Shown: in pieces, positions 35,285-45,700 of the stretch
Position numbering within the stretch: the stretch's first letter is position 1
How the letters are laid out: each line of letters opens with the position of its first letter
Assembly: GCA_043228905.1 (NCBI GenBank)
Contig: JBHGNT010000014.1
Coordinates: 19,530,001-19,594,000 of the forward strand
Length of the DNA: 64,000 bases
Reading direction: 5' to 3'
From: Azolla caroliniana
Lineage: Eukaryota; Polypodiophyta
Notes under the pieces: model-generated
What the model saw: only the letters and a program-made list of their open reading frames with translations
Databases searched by the model: none
Told to the model about the DNA's origin: nothing
Made by a program: the position numbers and the translations under genes

Positions 35285-36050
35285 TGTTGTGTAGAATTTT
35301 GTCCAGAGGCGGAAACCGGGAAATATTGGCTACATCGGCGGGTGCACCATGTGCACTCACCCTCGTGTAATTGTGTGAATAATAGGAGTTAAGTCGGGAC
35401 GAAGAGTCCCATGTAAATCGGGATTTATCCCACATTGTAACGCATCCCTCTCCTTATTCTATAAAAGGAAGGGATGGTCCCTTGTAGAAGGGTTGCCCAT
35501 TTTGTATTAGCAGGGTATACCGTTAGACGGAGAGACATTCTCTCTTTCTCTCTTGCTCGTTTTAGTTCTTCTTCTTCTTCTTCTTCTTCTTCTTCTTCTT
35601 CGTCCTTCCGTGCGTTGAGCCTTGGCATCTAGTGTCCAGTTTTCTGCCCTGTACTCTGTGCAAGACCCCGCTCGACGCGACAAGCCCGAGAGCTCCCCGA
35701 CCGGCGGCTTGGCAGTAGACAACGGTTGTATCTCGTGCGACCTAGGTCCGACTTGAAGTCGGTATCGAATCTCGTGGTCTTGTAAATACATATACATTTG
35801 GTTGTGCATATTCGGCTCTCTGTTGGTGTGCGTGTGCGTGTCTTAGTGTTTCTTTCTTGCTTATGTACATGTTCGTGCGAGAGTCGATGTTGCCTGCCTG
35901 CTCACTCTCTCTCTCTCCCTTTGGTTGCTTCCGGTGTGCTTCTGGGGTGCCCCGGAAAGGGTGAAGTACGGCTTCCTACGCTCCGTCACTCCCTAGTCCA
36001 AGACCCCCGTTGTCCCGCCTTTCTACACACACGCGCGTAATATTGCGACA
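35285..36050 (+). repeat. LARD-like element 5' LTR
   Basis: 766 bp with a TATA box in TTCTATAAAAGG (about 35457-35468) and a TTC trinucleotide run (about 35566-35601). It differs from the other LTR at about 17 positions plus microsatellite length, by eye. Confidence 0.92.
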
Positions 36051-36054
36051 TCTT

Positions 36055-36073
36055 TGGTGAACCCGACGTGAAA
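36055..36073 (+). promoter_or_regulatory. LARD-like element primer-binding site
   Basis: TGGTGAACCCGACGTGAAA, identical to the gypsy 2 site (54788-54806, minus) and at the same distance from the LTR. The tRNA that would pair with it is not identified here. Confidence 0.8.
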
Positions 36074-36087
36074 GGCGGCAAGGGAGG

Positions 36088-37455
36088 ATGGAGTCGGAAG
36101 ACGATGACCTCGTGGCGATGGTGGCCGAAATGGTGTTGGAGTCGGCACGAGTGGTGATGAGGCGAGAAGCAACGCAACAAGCAGTTGAGCGAGTGGTCGA
36201 AAGAGTCGGCCGTTTCAACGGGGACGGAGTCCCATCTTACTTGGAAGCCTACAACGCGGAAATGGAGGAGCGAGACGTGGACGAAGCGTTGAGGCTAGAG
36301 TTCTTCTGTCGGGTTGTCGCCGTTCGTACGCACGCGGAAGTGAAGGAACTCCGACAAGCTCATAGTTCCTGGGAGGCCTTTGAAGAGACGCTCCTACAGG
36401 CATATGGAGGATGGCGGAAGAGCTGGGGACGGCACGACTTCGACCAGTGGGTAGCATCGGCAAAGACCCACCGGGGAGCGACGAAGGTGTTCCGAGAGTT
36501 CGAGCGACGGCTTGCTCGGCTCCCGGAGCGGGAACAAGGTTTGGTGGGGGCGGACAAAGTCCTATTGTTCATCAGGTCGATCGACCGAGCGGAACGGGAG
36601 GCCATCGGGATCGAGCTCGAAGACGATGACGGAGCGAATGGGCTTACGGAGGACTAGTCGAAGGTCGGAAGGGTGTGCCAATGGCTAGACAATGAGCGAG
36701 CCGAGAAGGCTAAGAGGAGGGGGCGCGATGGCGTGCCATCACAACGGGAAGAGGCCGAACGGCAAAGAGAGTCGGCAAGGGTCGGTGTTGGGGCCAGGAT
36801 TGCGGAGGCGTACGCAACTCTCGAGGCGATGCTCGAGGAAGAGGAAAGATGGAGGCCGCAAGCTGAGATTGAGGAGACGGACTTGCCCCACGCGATGATG
36901 GAAGATCGGTACGACGGTACGACGAGAGAGGGTGCGGAACAAAACGCCCTCTCGACTTGCGGAGATAGAACGGTCAAGGACGAGGCCGAGATACCGATCG
37001 TGGGATCGGAATGTTGGGACCAACGGTTTCGGGGGTGTCAACCCGAAACCCCGGACATCAGAGAAGCAAGCCCAGGCGGTGCTTACGCGATCGGTAAGGA
37101 GACGACCACCGACCATGAAGCGCCGGTGGCTAGGGACAAGGGCGTAAACCGGACGGGCAATTCTTTGAGCCTTCCCACACTTGCTCCCGAGACGATGGCA
37201 GTCGGGACCGAGTGCCCACGTGAGTCCCAAGCGGAGGAAGGCGGCGACGAGAGACCAAGAATCACCGGCAAGACGATATGGGGAAGGAGCGGACGAAAGC
37301 CCCCGGACCCGAGTCCGGAGAAATCGGCATTCGGGCCCGTATGCCCATGTAAGACCGAGGAGATGGATGGTGGTACCGAGGAGTCCTGGCACGATGCCAG
37401 CGAAGATGGATGGGAGATGGCCAGCGACAAGGTCGACGAAGAGACCAAGGAATGA
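36088..37455 (+). pseudogene. LARD-like element gag with one in-frame stop
   Basis: From ATG 36088 a 189-residue gag segment includes GRFNGDGVPSYLEAYNAEME, SWEAFEETLLQAYGGW and DKVLLFIRSIDRAEREAIG. This aligns with gypsy 2 gag (for example WEAFEEAL and DKLIMFLQSVD). TAG at 36655-36657 replaces a codon that is tryptophan in gypsy 2. The same frame then runs 265 more codons to TGA 37453-37455. The second part is hydrophilic and rich in E, K, R and G with no domain I recognise. Capsid assembly is the likely role of the first part. Confidence 0.8.
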
Positions 37456-39736
37456 CCCGACCGGGGACCGAACCGCGCGATGCTCCGATACGGGTGGAGC
37501 GTAATCCGGTCGTGGATTGTTCGATCGAGGCCGGATTCGGCATAAAGGTGCCGATACGGGAGAGGGTGCGGGATGAGCAAGACCGATCGGGCGAAGGTCG
37601 GGAAATGGAAGGAAGGTGATCAAAGGTTCGGAACGAGTCTGGCAAAGTCGGCATCGGAGCCGAAACTCCGGACATTGGAGAATCAAGCTCAGGTGGGGCT
37701 TGATTGATCACAGAGCGGATGCTATCCACCGACACCAGTAAAAGGGGCGGTGGCCCGGGCGAGTCGCCGAAAGACGTTGAGAAATCAGTTACGCCACATC
37801 CTATCCGGAGACTTCGGCTGTTCGGCTGACGTGGCAACGTAAGACCAAAGAGAAGGAAGATTGAGGCGGGAAAGCAGCAAGGAGAGCGACGACGAGTTCG
37901 GGAGAAGTGCGAGGAACGAAGACCGGTCCTAGGAGATCTTCACACTGATCCAGCCGACGACTCGAGTGCTGGCGTGAGTCCTATAGGAGAGATCGGTGGC
38001 GACAGGAGAACGGGACCCGAAAATCCTGAGAATGACGAACGGACCTGGACGAGAACCGGGCAGAGCGGACTTCCGGATAACCATTCCGGTAGGGAGGAAG
38101 AGAGCAGGCCTACGAAGAGGCCGGGAACACGCTACGTCGGTACCACAGGAGAGGGTGTGGAGCGAGCCACCCTCTCGACTTGAGAAAGAAGGAAGACCCG
38201 GGATAAGGGTCAAGGATACGACGAGCCCGAGGAGGATCCTTCACACCGGATCCGGAGACTCCGGCGGTCGGCTCGAGAGCTGACGTGAGACCTAGAGTGA
38301 CGATCGGTGGTAGCGAGGGGACGAAGGCAAAGGGCTACGAATGGGAGGTCCCACGAAGATCCTCACACCGATCCGATGGTCAGCCCGAGTGCTGGCATGA
38401 GTCCTATAGGAGAGATCGGTGGCGGCAGGTGAATGTTATCGGACGACAGGAAGCGACGAACGACAAGGAGGTATGAGGCCGGCGAGGCGGCTATGAACCA
38501 TCTCAAATCTTCCGGCAAGGTCAGTGGGCATAAGGAAGTCCGGTCCTATGGGATCCCCACACCGGTTCCGGAGACTCCGGCAGTTCGGCCAACATGGCAA
38601 CATGAGACCGAGAGAGAAGGTTGGTGGCGGCGGGAAACGGGACCCAGCAACACGAAGGCGGGACCCGGCTACGCGGAAGACACGAGGAGAGTCGCGAAGG
38701 ACTCCGACAGAAGACACCCGAATTTCGGCAAGCAGAGAAACGGAGTCCGGTTCTATGGGACCCTCACACCGATCCGGAGACTTCGGCAGTTCGGCCAACG
38801 TGGCAACATGAGACCTAGGGAGAAGGACGGTGGCGGTAGGGAACGGGACCCGACGACACGAGATAACGGATCGGGAGTCGGTAAGACGGGGGGGGCAAAC
38901 AAAGTGCGAAACCCTTATCGGCCGGCTACGGTTTCGGAAGGAGCCGGATCGAAGTGTGACTACGGGACGGTGTTCGGCACGGGCGGTGCCGAACGAAGGA
39001 AGCGGAAGACTCGGGACCTGTTGCAGCAACGCAAAACGGTAAGGGCCAAGTGGGCTACTAGGGGGTGTTCCTCGGATGCAGAGCACACCGGTATGCGGAT
39101 GAGTGGTGATGCACGATCTGGCCGGGAAAGGGGCCGACAAGGCGTCAAAAGAACCGGAGTGCGACACAGGCAATGCCAAACAACGGACGAGGATATGTGG
39201 CAGACGGAGGTGCCGGAGCGGAAAGACGAGCGCGAAGATGGGTAGCGCGGTTTGGAGGTAGCGCGTAGAAGGCCAAAGAAGGATCCTCCACACTGTTTCG
39301 GAGACCATGGCGGTTCGAGCTGACGCAACGACGTAAGACCATGGAGAAGGAAGGTGATGGCGAGAGGACGAAGGCAACGCGAAACAACATGGGGCGGCAA
39401 TCACGACAACACGAATGGTTGACGGAGGCCAAGCGGGCCACCGCGGGCGTTCCTCAAGCGGAGGACATCAGGCATATGATAGAGAACGGAGCCTGCATAC
39501 GGCCGAACAAGGGCCAACGGAAGTACGCGTACTACGGAGATTGCAACGAAGGACCCATTGATGGGTCGAACGAGCCTACGGGGAGGTAAGCGCGAAGGGA
39601 GAACCGAAGACGACGGTTCAAACCGGCAGCGAGCCGGGATGCAGATTACGGAAGACCGGTTTCTCACCGGCCGAAATTTCTCACCCTTCACCGGATTTGG
39701 CACATACCGGTGGACGTGCGGTTAGGTGGGGGCGGA
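37456..39736. repeat. LARD internal non-coding region with a recurring ~90-bp motif
   Basis: GC-rich sequence without a convincing gene. A motif that runs from TCACACCGATCCGGAGACT, through a GTTCGGC..ACGTGGCAACGTGAGACC block, to GGTGGCGGC..ACGGGACC recurs imperfectly at about 37795, 37940, 38240, 38358, 38548, 38765 and 39280. The spacing is irregular, 100-500 bp. The region ends in a polypurine tract AGGTGGGGGCGGA (about 39724-39736). Long minus-strand open frames here are explained by stop-poor GC-rich DNA. Confidence 0.7.
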
Positions 39737-40493
39737 TGTCGTGTAGAATTTTGTCCAGAGGCGAAAACCGGGAAATATTGGCTACATCGGTGGGTGCACC
39801 ATGTGCACTCACCCTCGTGTAATTGTGTGAATAATAGGAGTTAAGTCGGGACGAAGAGTCCCATGTAAATCGGGATTTATCCCACATTGTAACGCATCCC
39901 TCTCCTTATTCTATAAAAGGAAGGGATGGTCCCTTGTAGAAGGGTTGCCCATTTTGTATTAGCAGGGTATACCGTTAGACGGAGAGACATTCTCTCTTTC
40001 TCTCTCTCTCTCTCTTGTTTTAGTTCTTCTTCTTCTTCTTCTTCGTCCTTCCGTGCGTCGAGCCTTGGCATCTAGCGTCCAGTTTTCTGCCATGTACTCT
40101 GTGCAAGACCCCGCTCGACGCGACAAGCCCGAGAGCTCCCCAACCGGCAGCTTGGCAGTAGACAACGGTTGTATCTCGTGCGACCTAGGTCCGACTTGAA
40201 GTCGGTATCGAATCTCGTGGTCTTGTAAATACATATACATTTGGTTGTGCATATTCGTCTCTCTATTGGTGTGCGTGTGCGTGTCTTAGTGTTTCTTTCT
40301 TGCTTATGTACATGTTCGTGCGAGAGTCGATGTTGCCTGCCTGCTCACTCTCTCTCTCTCCCTTCGGTTGCTTCCGGTGTGCTTCTAGGGTGCCCCGGAA
40401 AGGGTGAAGCACGGCTTCCTACGCTCCGTCACTCCCTAGTCCAAGACCCCCGTTGTCCCGCCTTTCTACACGCACGCGCGTAACAACGCGACA
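39737..40493 (+). repeat. LARD-like element 3' LTR
   Basis: 757 bp, TGTCGTGTAGAATTTTG..GCGACA. It has the same TATA box and a shorter TTC run (about 40026-40046) preceded by a CT run. Confidence 0.92.
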
Positions 40494-41196
40494 ACGGCTA
40501 GTTGGAATTGGTCATACCCGGAGTATAGGTCTTCGATGGAGTATATCGTGTGACCGGCAAACGCTTCCACAAATTCGTCCACTATCAGACCGACTAAGGA
40601 ACCGTAAACCATTCTTCTTTGGAACCGTAAACCATCGATTTGAGTATGGAGCGTTGGATGGCTCTAGAATCCCCATCGCCACCTTCTCCTTGAGCAAGTC
40701 AATGATTTTCGGAATATGCGGTCGTGGCACTGGAATTGGCTTCAGGTTCCACTGCACTCGATCAATCGTGGAGATCACGATCGACTTCACTATCTTTGGG
40801 TCAGCACACCCTATCTCTTTCGATGTGAATGCAAATGCTCTTCCATGCTGCTCCAACATCTCATGAAACCGTTCTTCTTCATTTTGTGAGAGGAAACCAC
40901 CTCCACCGATCCGAAGTTTCTTCCGGGTCTCATCCGTGAAGGCATGTCTGATATCCATAGACTTCCGAAGTGTCTGATCTGGCCGAGACTTCTTTCATCT
41001 TTTGTTCGCTATCGGCGAGCAACGGTCCCACGACCGGTTTCACCTTCTTTCCACGGTCTTATATATCGTACATACCATTGTTTCTTCTTTGCTAAGCGCA
41101 TCCAGCCCCATTTTCGCAATGATCTCATACATCTCGACCGATTCCACCGGAACTACCTGGTCTCCCTGGCTATTCTCTTCTACTAGCTCTTCAAGC
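40494..41196 (-). pseudogene. Gypsy 2 linker and reverse transcriptase N-terminal part
   Basis: The minus strand from 41196 continues from 52482 across copia A: EELVEENSQGDQ, then a linker. After a frame break come VQWNLKPIPVPRPHIPKII and SNAPYSNRWFTVPKKNG, the start of a gypsy reverse transcriptase. It is cut at 40497 by the LARD-like element and resumes at 35284. A frame disturbance lies near 40620, where a short stretch is duplicated, and further stops lie near 40960-41040. Confidence 0.82.
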
Positions 41197-41528
41197 TGTT
41201 GAGCGGTAAGCTCAACCGGAGCCGGATTGGCTAAATAAGCCGGAGCCGGTAAGCGAGACGGATCGGGCGAAACGGATCGGTATGACGGTGAGCAACCGAA
41301 ACGGCAAGCAGTGGAGGCCGGGTGCAATCCGTAACCGACAGTCCAATCGGAAGCCTAGAATAGGATAGACTACTAGGTATCTATAGTCTCGTAGTAAGTG
41401 TCAGATGCTCGTGTGAGCATTGAAGTACATGGTACTTCTGTCAGTCCCAAGAGGACTTGTATAAATAGTGCTACTTAGCACAGTGTGTATCAGTTGAGTC
41501 TTTATATAATTTTGGAAATTACGTTCTG

Positions 41529-41568
<40 letters not shown>

Positions 41569-41608
41569 TGTTCTCTGTTTTACGCTTCCACAAACACTTA
41601 CGTTTACA
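41197..41608 (+). repeat. Copia A 5' LTR
   Basis: 412 bp, TGTTGAGCGGTAAGC..GTTTACA, with TATA in GTATAAATAGTGC (about 41460-41472) and a CT run (about 41529-41562). About a dozen substitutions separate it from the 3' LTR. Confidence 0.93.
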
Positions 41609-41702
41609 TGGTATCAGAGCGCGAGGGTTGAGAACCTCTGCTGCAGACATTTACTCTTGAGAAGAAAACCCTAACAGGTCGAAAATAGACACAGTAGAAG
41701 AC

Positions 41703-42066
41703 ATGGATAGAGGCATGGCTACGTCGCTCCCGGTGGAAAAGCTCGACAGGAGCAACTACGCATCCTGGTCTTACAAGATGCACCAATACCTGCTTGGACA
41801 CGGGTATTGGAGTTATGTCGAAGGAGCGAATGATGCGGCGCCAGACTCGGCACACAAGGACTTCCCGGTATGGGAACAGGCGGCAAACAGGGTGATGTAC
41901 TGCTTCGCATCCAGTGTCGGCGATCAGCTGCTCAGCCACATCTGTGACGCCAAGACACCGAAGGATGCTTGGGGGAACCTGAAAAAGGTTTTCGCCGCAA
42001 GCACCACTGCCCGGAAGCTGCAACTCAGACAGGAGTTGAGCAATGTTCGACAGAAGAACATGTCCG
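41703..42066 (+). pseudogene. Copia A gag, 5' part
   Basis: ATG 41703 opens a UBN2-type gag (EKLDRSNYASWSYKMHQYL and KLQLRQELSNVRQKNM), clearly homologous to copia 1. It stops at the copia B insertion. The 5-bp GTCCG at 42062-42066 is the left duplication. Confidence 0.92.
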
Positions 42067-42688
42067 TGTTGGGATTATGGTCCCTTTCGGATGGGATGGT
42101 CGGATGTCCGAAGATGAATGCCGACAAGCCCGGTTTCGGTTTTCGGAACCGGATGATGAAGACCCCGGTTTCAGAACCGGATGACGAATGTACCCGGAGA
42201 GAGATCCGGATGCGGGGACATATCTGCGAATATGTTTGCCAAGGGCCTTTGAGGCTATAGTTGTAAATAGCCCGAAAGTCATATGTGTATAAATATGACT
42301 TAGGGCAAACAGTTTTCTTGTTGCTATTCATTTTTCTGTTTTTCCACTCTAGAGGAGTGAAGAGAGAGAGCAGCCGTGAGAGAGAGAGATAGATCGCGCG
42401 AGAGAGAGAGACGAAGAGGTCGACGCCTCTGTGTATTTCCGCCGCCTGTGGCGAGGACAGCGAGCTCAAGGTCGTCGCCTTGCAGCTCGCCATTGTATAC
42501 TTCTCTTTGTATAGTGTTGGTTTGGAGTCTTGTACTCCCGTGGTTTTTCCCATCTAGGGTTTTCCACGTTAATCCCTGTGTGCTCGCGTTTTGTTTCTCC
42601 GTTTGGTTCCTATTTTCTGCTGCATTGATCCGCGATTACTCGGTTGTGGCCGAGTGGTGAAGGTGAATCGAAGCGTCGATTCCCAACA
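42067..42688 (+). repeat. Copia B 5' LTR
   Basis: TGTTGGGATTATGG..CCCAACA. A TATA box lies in GTGTATAAATATG (about 42282-42294), followed by GA-rich transcribed leader sequence. A diverged solo copy of this LTR family lies at 7826-8380. Confidence 0.95.
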
Positions 42689-42691
42689 AAC

Positions 42692-42704
42692 TGGTATCAG
42701 AGCG
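42692..42704 (+). promoter_or_regulatory. Copia B primer-binding site
   Basis: TGGTATCAGAGCG, an exact match to the usual plant copia site complementary to initiator methionine tRNA, three bases after the LTR. Confidence 0.92.
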
Positions 42705-42718
42705 AACTGCTGCAGAAA

Positions 42719-45700
42719 ATGGAAGGCGGCGGCAGCGGGCAGCCGGGGATGATGGTGCTGAATGCGCAGAATTACGCCGACTGGAAGATCAAGATGGAGG
42801 ATCTTCTGATTGTTCGGGACCTGTACGAACCGATTGACAGGTCGGAAATACCGAAAGGGGTACTTGAGTCGGAGTGGAAGCTCCTGAACCGGAAAGCCGT
42901 AGCGACGATCCGACAATATGTCGATGTAAGCGTCCTACAACATGTGGCGAACGACACCAACGCATATGAGATGTGGAAGAAGCTGTCGGGCCTCTACGAG
43001 AGGAAGAATGCGTTGAACCGGACCTCCCTGATGAGGAAGATAGTGAACCTCAAGTATCGAGACGGCGAGAGTATGGTGGAACACGTAAGCACGTTCATGG
43101 GATTCGTGAATCAGCTTGCGGCGATCAAGTTCCCGTTGGAGGATGCAATGCAAGCCCTCATCCTGATGTGTACATTGCCGGAAAGCTGGGAGAACTTGGT
43201 GGTGACTCTCAGCACCTCCTGCACAGAAGATAACTTGTCCTTGCAAACGGTAAAGACGAGTATTCTGAATGAAGAAGCGCGTCGGAGAGATAAAGAACCG
43301 GCCTCCGACCCGAAGGCGCTGCTTACCGAATCGGATCGGGGAAGACAATGGAACCGGAGTCCGCAAAGACGGGAGAAGTCGGGGACCCGGTCGCAGTCAA
43401 GAGGAAGGCCCACATGCTTCCACTGTGGGAAGCCGGGGCACTTCCGAAAGAATTGTCGGCATTACCGAAAAGACAACGGAGCCGACGACACCGGTTCGAA
43501 GAAGTCACCGGAGAGAAACGGTGCATACCGGGGAGCCACGGACCGGAGAGGTTCGGATCGGCGAGGGCAGGACAGGAAAGGAACGACGGCACTCGCGGCA
43601 AGTGAGGAAGAAATCATGGTCATCACCGAAGAAGGTGAACTAAACATTGCCGGCGATGAGACGACCTGGGTGGTCGATTCCGGAGCATCGTTCCACCTGA
43701 CCCCGGAGAGAAGATACTTCTCATCCTACACAGCCGGTGAGCATGGCTGTGTTCGGATGGGAAATGAAGGTACGTGCCGGATTGCCGGCATAGGAGACGT
43801 GTGGTTGACAACCCCGACCGGATGCAAAATGCTGCTGAAGGATGTCCGACACGTTCCGGAGGTTCGATTGAACCTGATTTCGGCCGGGAGGCTAGACGAT
43901 GAAGGCTACACAGGTAGCATCCGGAACGGCGTGATGAAGTTCAGCAAGGGGAGCCTGATAGTGGCTCGGGCCCGGAAAGACAACACACTGTACCTGATGA
44001 ATGCCCGGTTATGTCCGGAAGAGCTGAATGTGGCAGCCGACACTGCCGGTGAGCTGTGGCACAAAAGACTGTGTCACATGAGTGAGAAGGGGATGAAGAG
44101 GCTTGCAGAAGACAACCTTATTCCAGTGAAGCATGTGCACCTGGAGAAGTGCACCGATTGCCTGGCCGGTAAGCAGAACCGAACCTTCTTCCACTCAAGG
44201 CCACCGACGAGACGTAGAGCACCTTTGGAGTTGGTGCACACCGATGTGTGTCAGGTAGAAACGAAGTCACATGGCGGAGCCCAGTACTTCGTAACATTCA
44301 TAGATGATCATAGCCGAAGACTGTGGACGGCACCGATGAAGACAAAGGACCAAGTGTTGTCCGTCTTCAAAGAACTCCACGCGAGAGTGGAAAGAGAATC
44401 CGGCAAGAAGCTGAAAGCGATACGAGCGGATAACGGAGGGGAATACCGGGGACAGTTCCAGGAGTACTGTCGCTCGAAGGGAATCCGGCTCGAGTTTACT
44501 GTGCCGAAGACGCCGGAACTGAACGGGCTGGCCGAGAGGATGAACCGGACCATAATGGAGAGGGTCCGGAGTATGCTGGCGCATGCGAAATTACCCAAGG
44601 GGTTTTGGGCTGAGGCAATGTCCACGGCGACATATGTGATAAACCGATCACCCTCAGTACCTTTGGACGGAGACACGCCGCAGAGAGTGTGGACCGGTAG
44701 AGAAGTATCCTACCGGCATCTGAAGGTGTTCGGGTGTCTCGCATACGTGCATGTGGCAAAGGACCGGAGAGGAAAGCTAGATCCAAAGACCCGGCCATGC
44801 ATATTCCTCGGTTACGGCGACGACGAGTTCGGCTACCGAGTATGGGACCCGGTCGACAAGAAGATATTCAGGAGTCGAGACATCATCTTCATGGAGAACA
44901 AGACACTCGCCGACTGGGAGTCGGAGAAGAAGATGAAGAGCTCCAAGTCGACCGGTGAGGATCAACTCTACGAGGAGCAGTCCCGACCGGCAAGGGACCG
45001 GTTAGCACTCGAGGATCCGGCCGAAGACGGTGAAGAAACAGAACCGGCCGAAGAAGATGAAAATGATACCGGAACCGGCCCCGATCCCGAAATGGATTCG
45101 GATGAAGAAGAATCGGAAGAACCGGTTACCGAAGCTCCGGAACGGAGATATCCTCTAAGAGAGAGAAGGGCCCCCCGGAGATTTCCGGAACCAGAGCACC
45201 TGTTGCTAACCGACGAGGGGGAGCCGGAGAGCTTTGAAGAGGCAAAGCATGACACCCAGAGCCGCAGGTGGTTGAGTGCCATGCAGGACGAGATGGATTC
45301 CCTGCATGAGAACCACACATATGAACTTGTGGAGCTGCCGAAAGGAAAACGGGCACTCCGTAACAAGTGGGTGTTCAAGCTGAAACCGGGAGATGCCGGA
45401 AAACCCCCGAGATACAAAGCCAGGATCGTGGTGAAGGGGTTTCAGCAGAAGAAGGGCGTCGACTTCGACGAGATATTTGCCCCGGTAGTGAAGATGACCT
45501 CCATCCGGACGGTGCTGAGCATAGCGGCAAGCATGGACCTCGAGGTAGAACAGATGGACGTGAAGACGGCATTCCTTCACGGTGACCTCGATGAAGAGAT
45601 CTACATGCAGCAACCGGAAGGATTCGAGAAGAAAGGGAAGGAGCACCTGGTATGCCGGTTGAAGAAGAGCCTTTACGGACTGAAGCAGGCTCCCCGGCAA

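Larger units (their letters stand above)
35285..40493 (+). mobile_element. LARD-like gag-only LTR element inside gypsy 2
   Basis: Direct LTRs lie at 35285-36050 and 39737-40493, TG..CA. ACGA (35281-35284) and ACGG (40494-40497) flank it, a 4-bp duplication with one mismatch; collapsing it restores the gypsy 2 RT frame. The primer site TGGTGAACCCGACGTGAAA starts at 36055 after a 4-base spacer, exactly as in gypsy 2. The only recognisable gene is a gag related to that of gypsy 2. About 2.3 kb of GC-rich, repeat-bearing, non-coding DNA follows. No protease, RT, RNase H or integrase is present, so it depends on a partner, plausibly the gypsy 2 family. Confidence 0.9.

Noticed and set aside
36739-37686. 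Long minus-strand open frames in the LARD-like element (also 38436-39404)
   Set aside because: They lie opposite the gag frame or in GC-rich stop-poor repeat DNA and show no domain.
42644-42718. Upstream extension of the copia B polyprotein
   Set aside because: It would start within the 5' LTR and cross the primer-binding site; the methionine at 42719 is the natural start.
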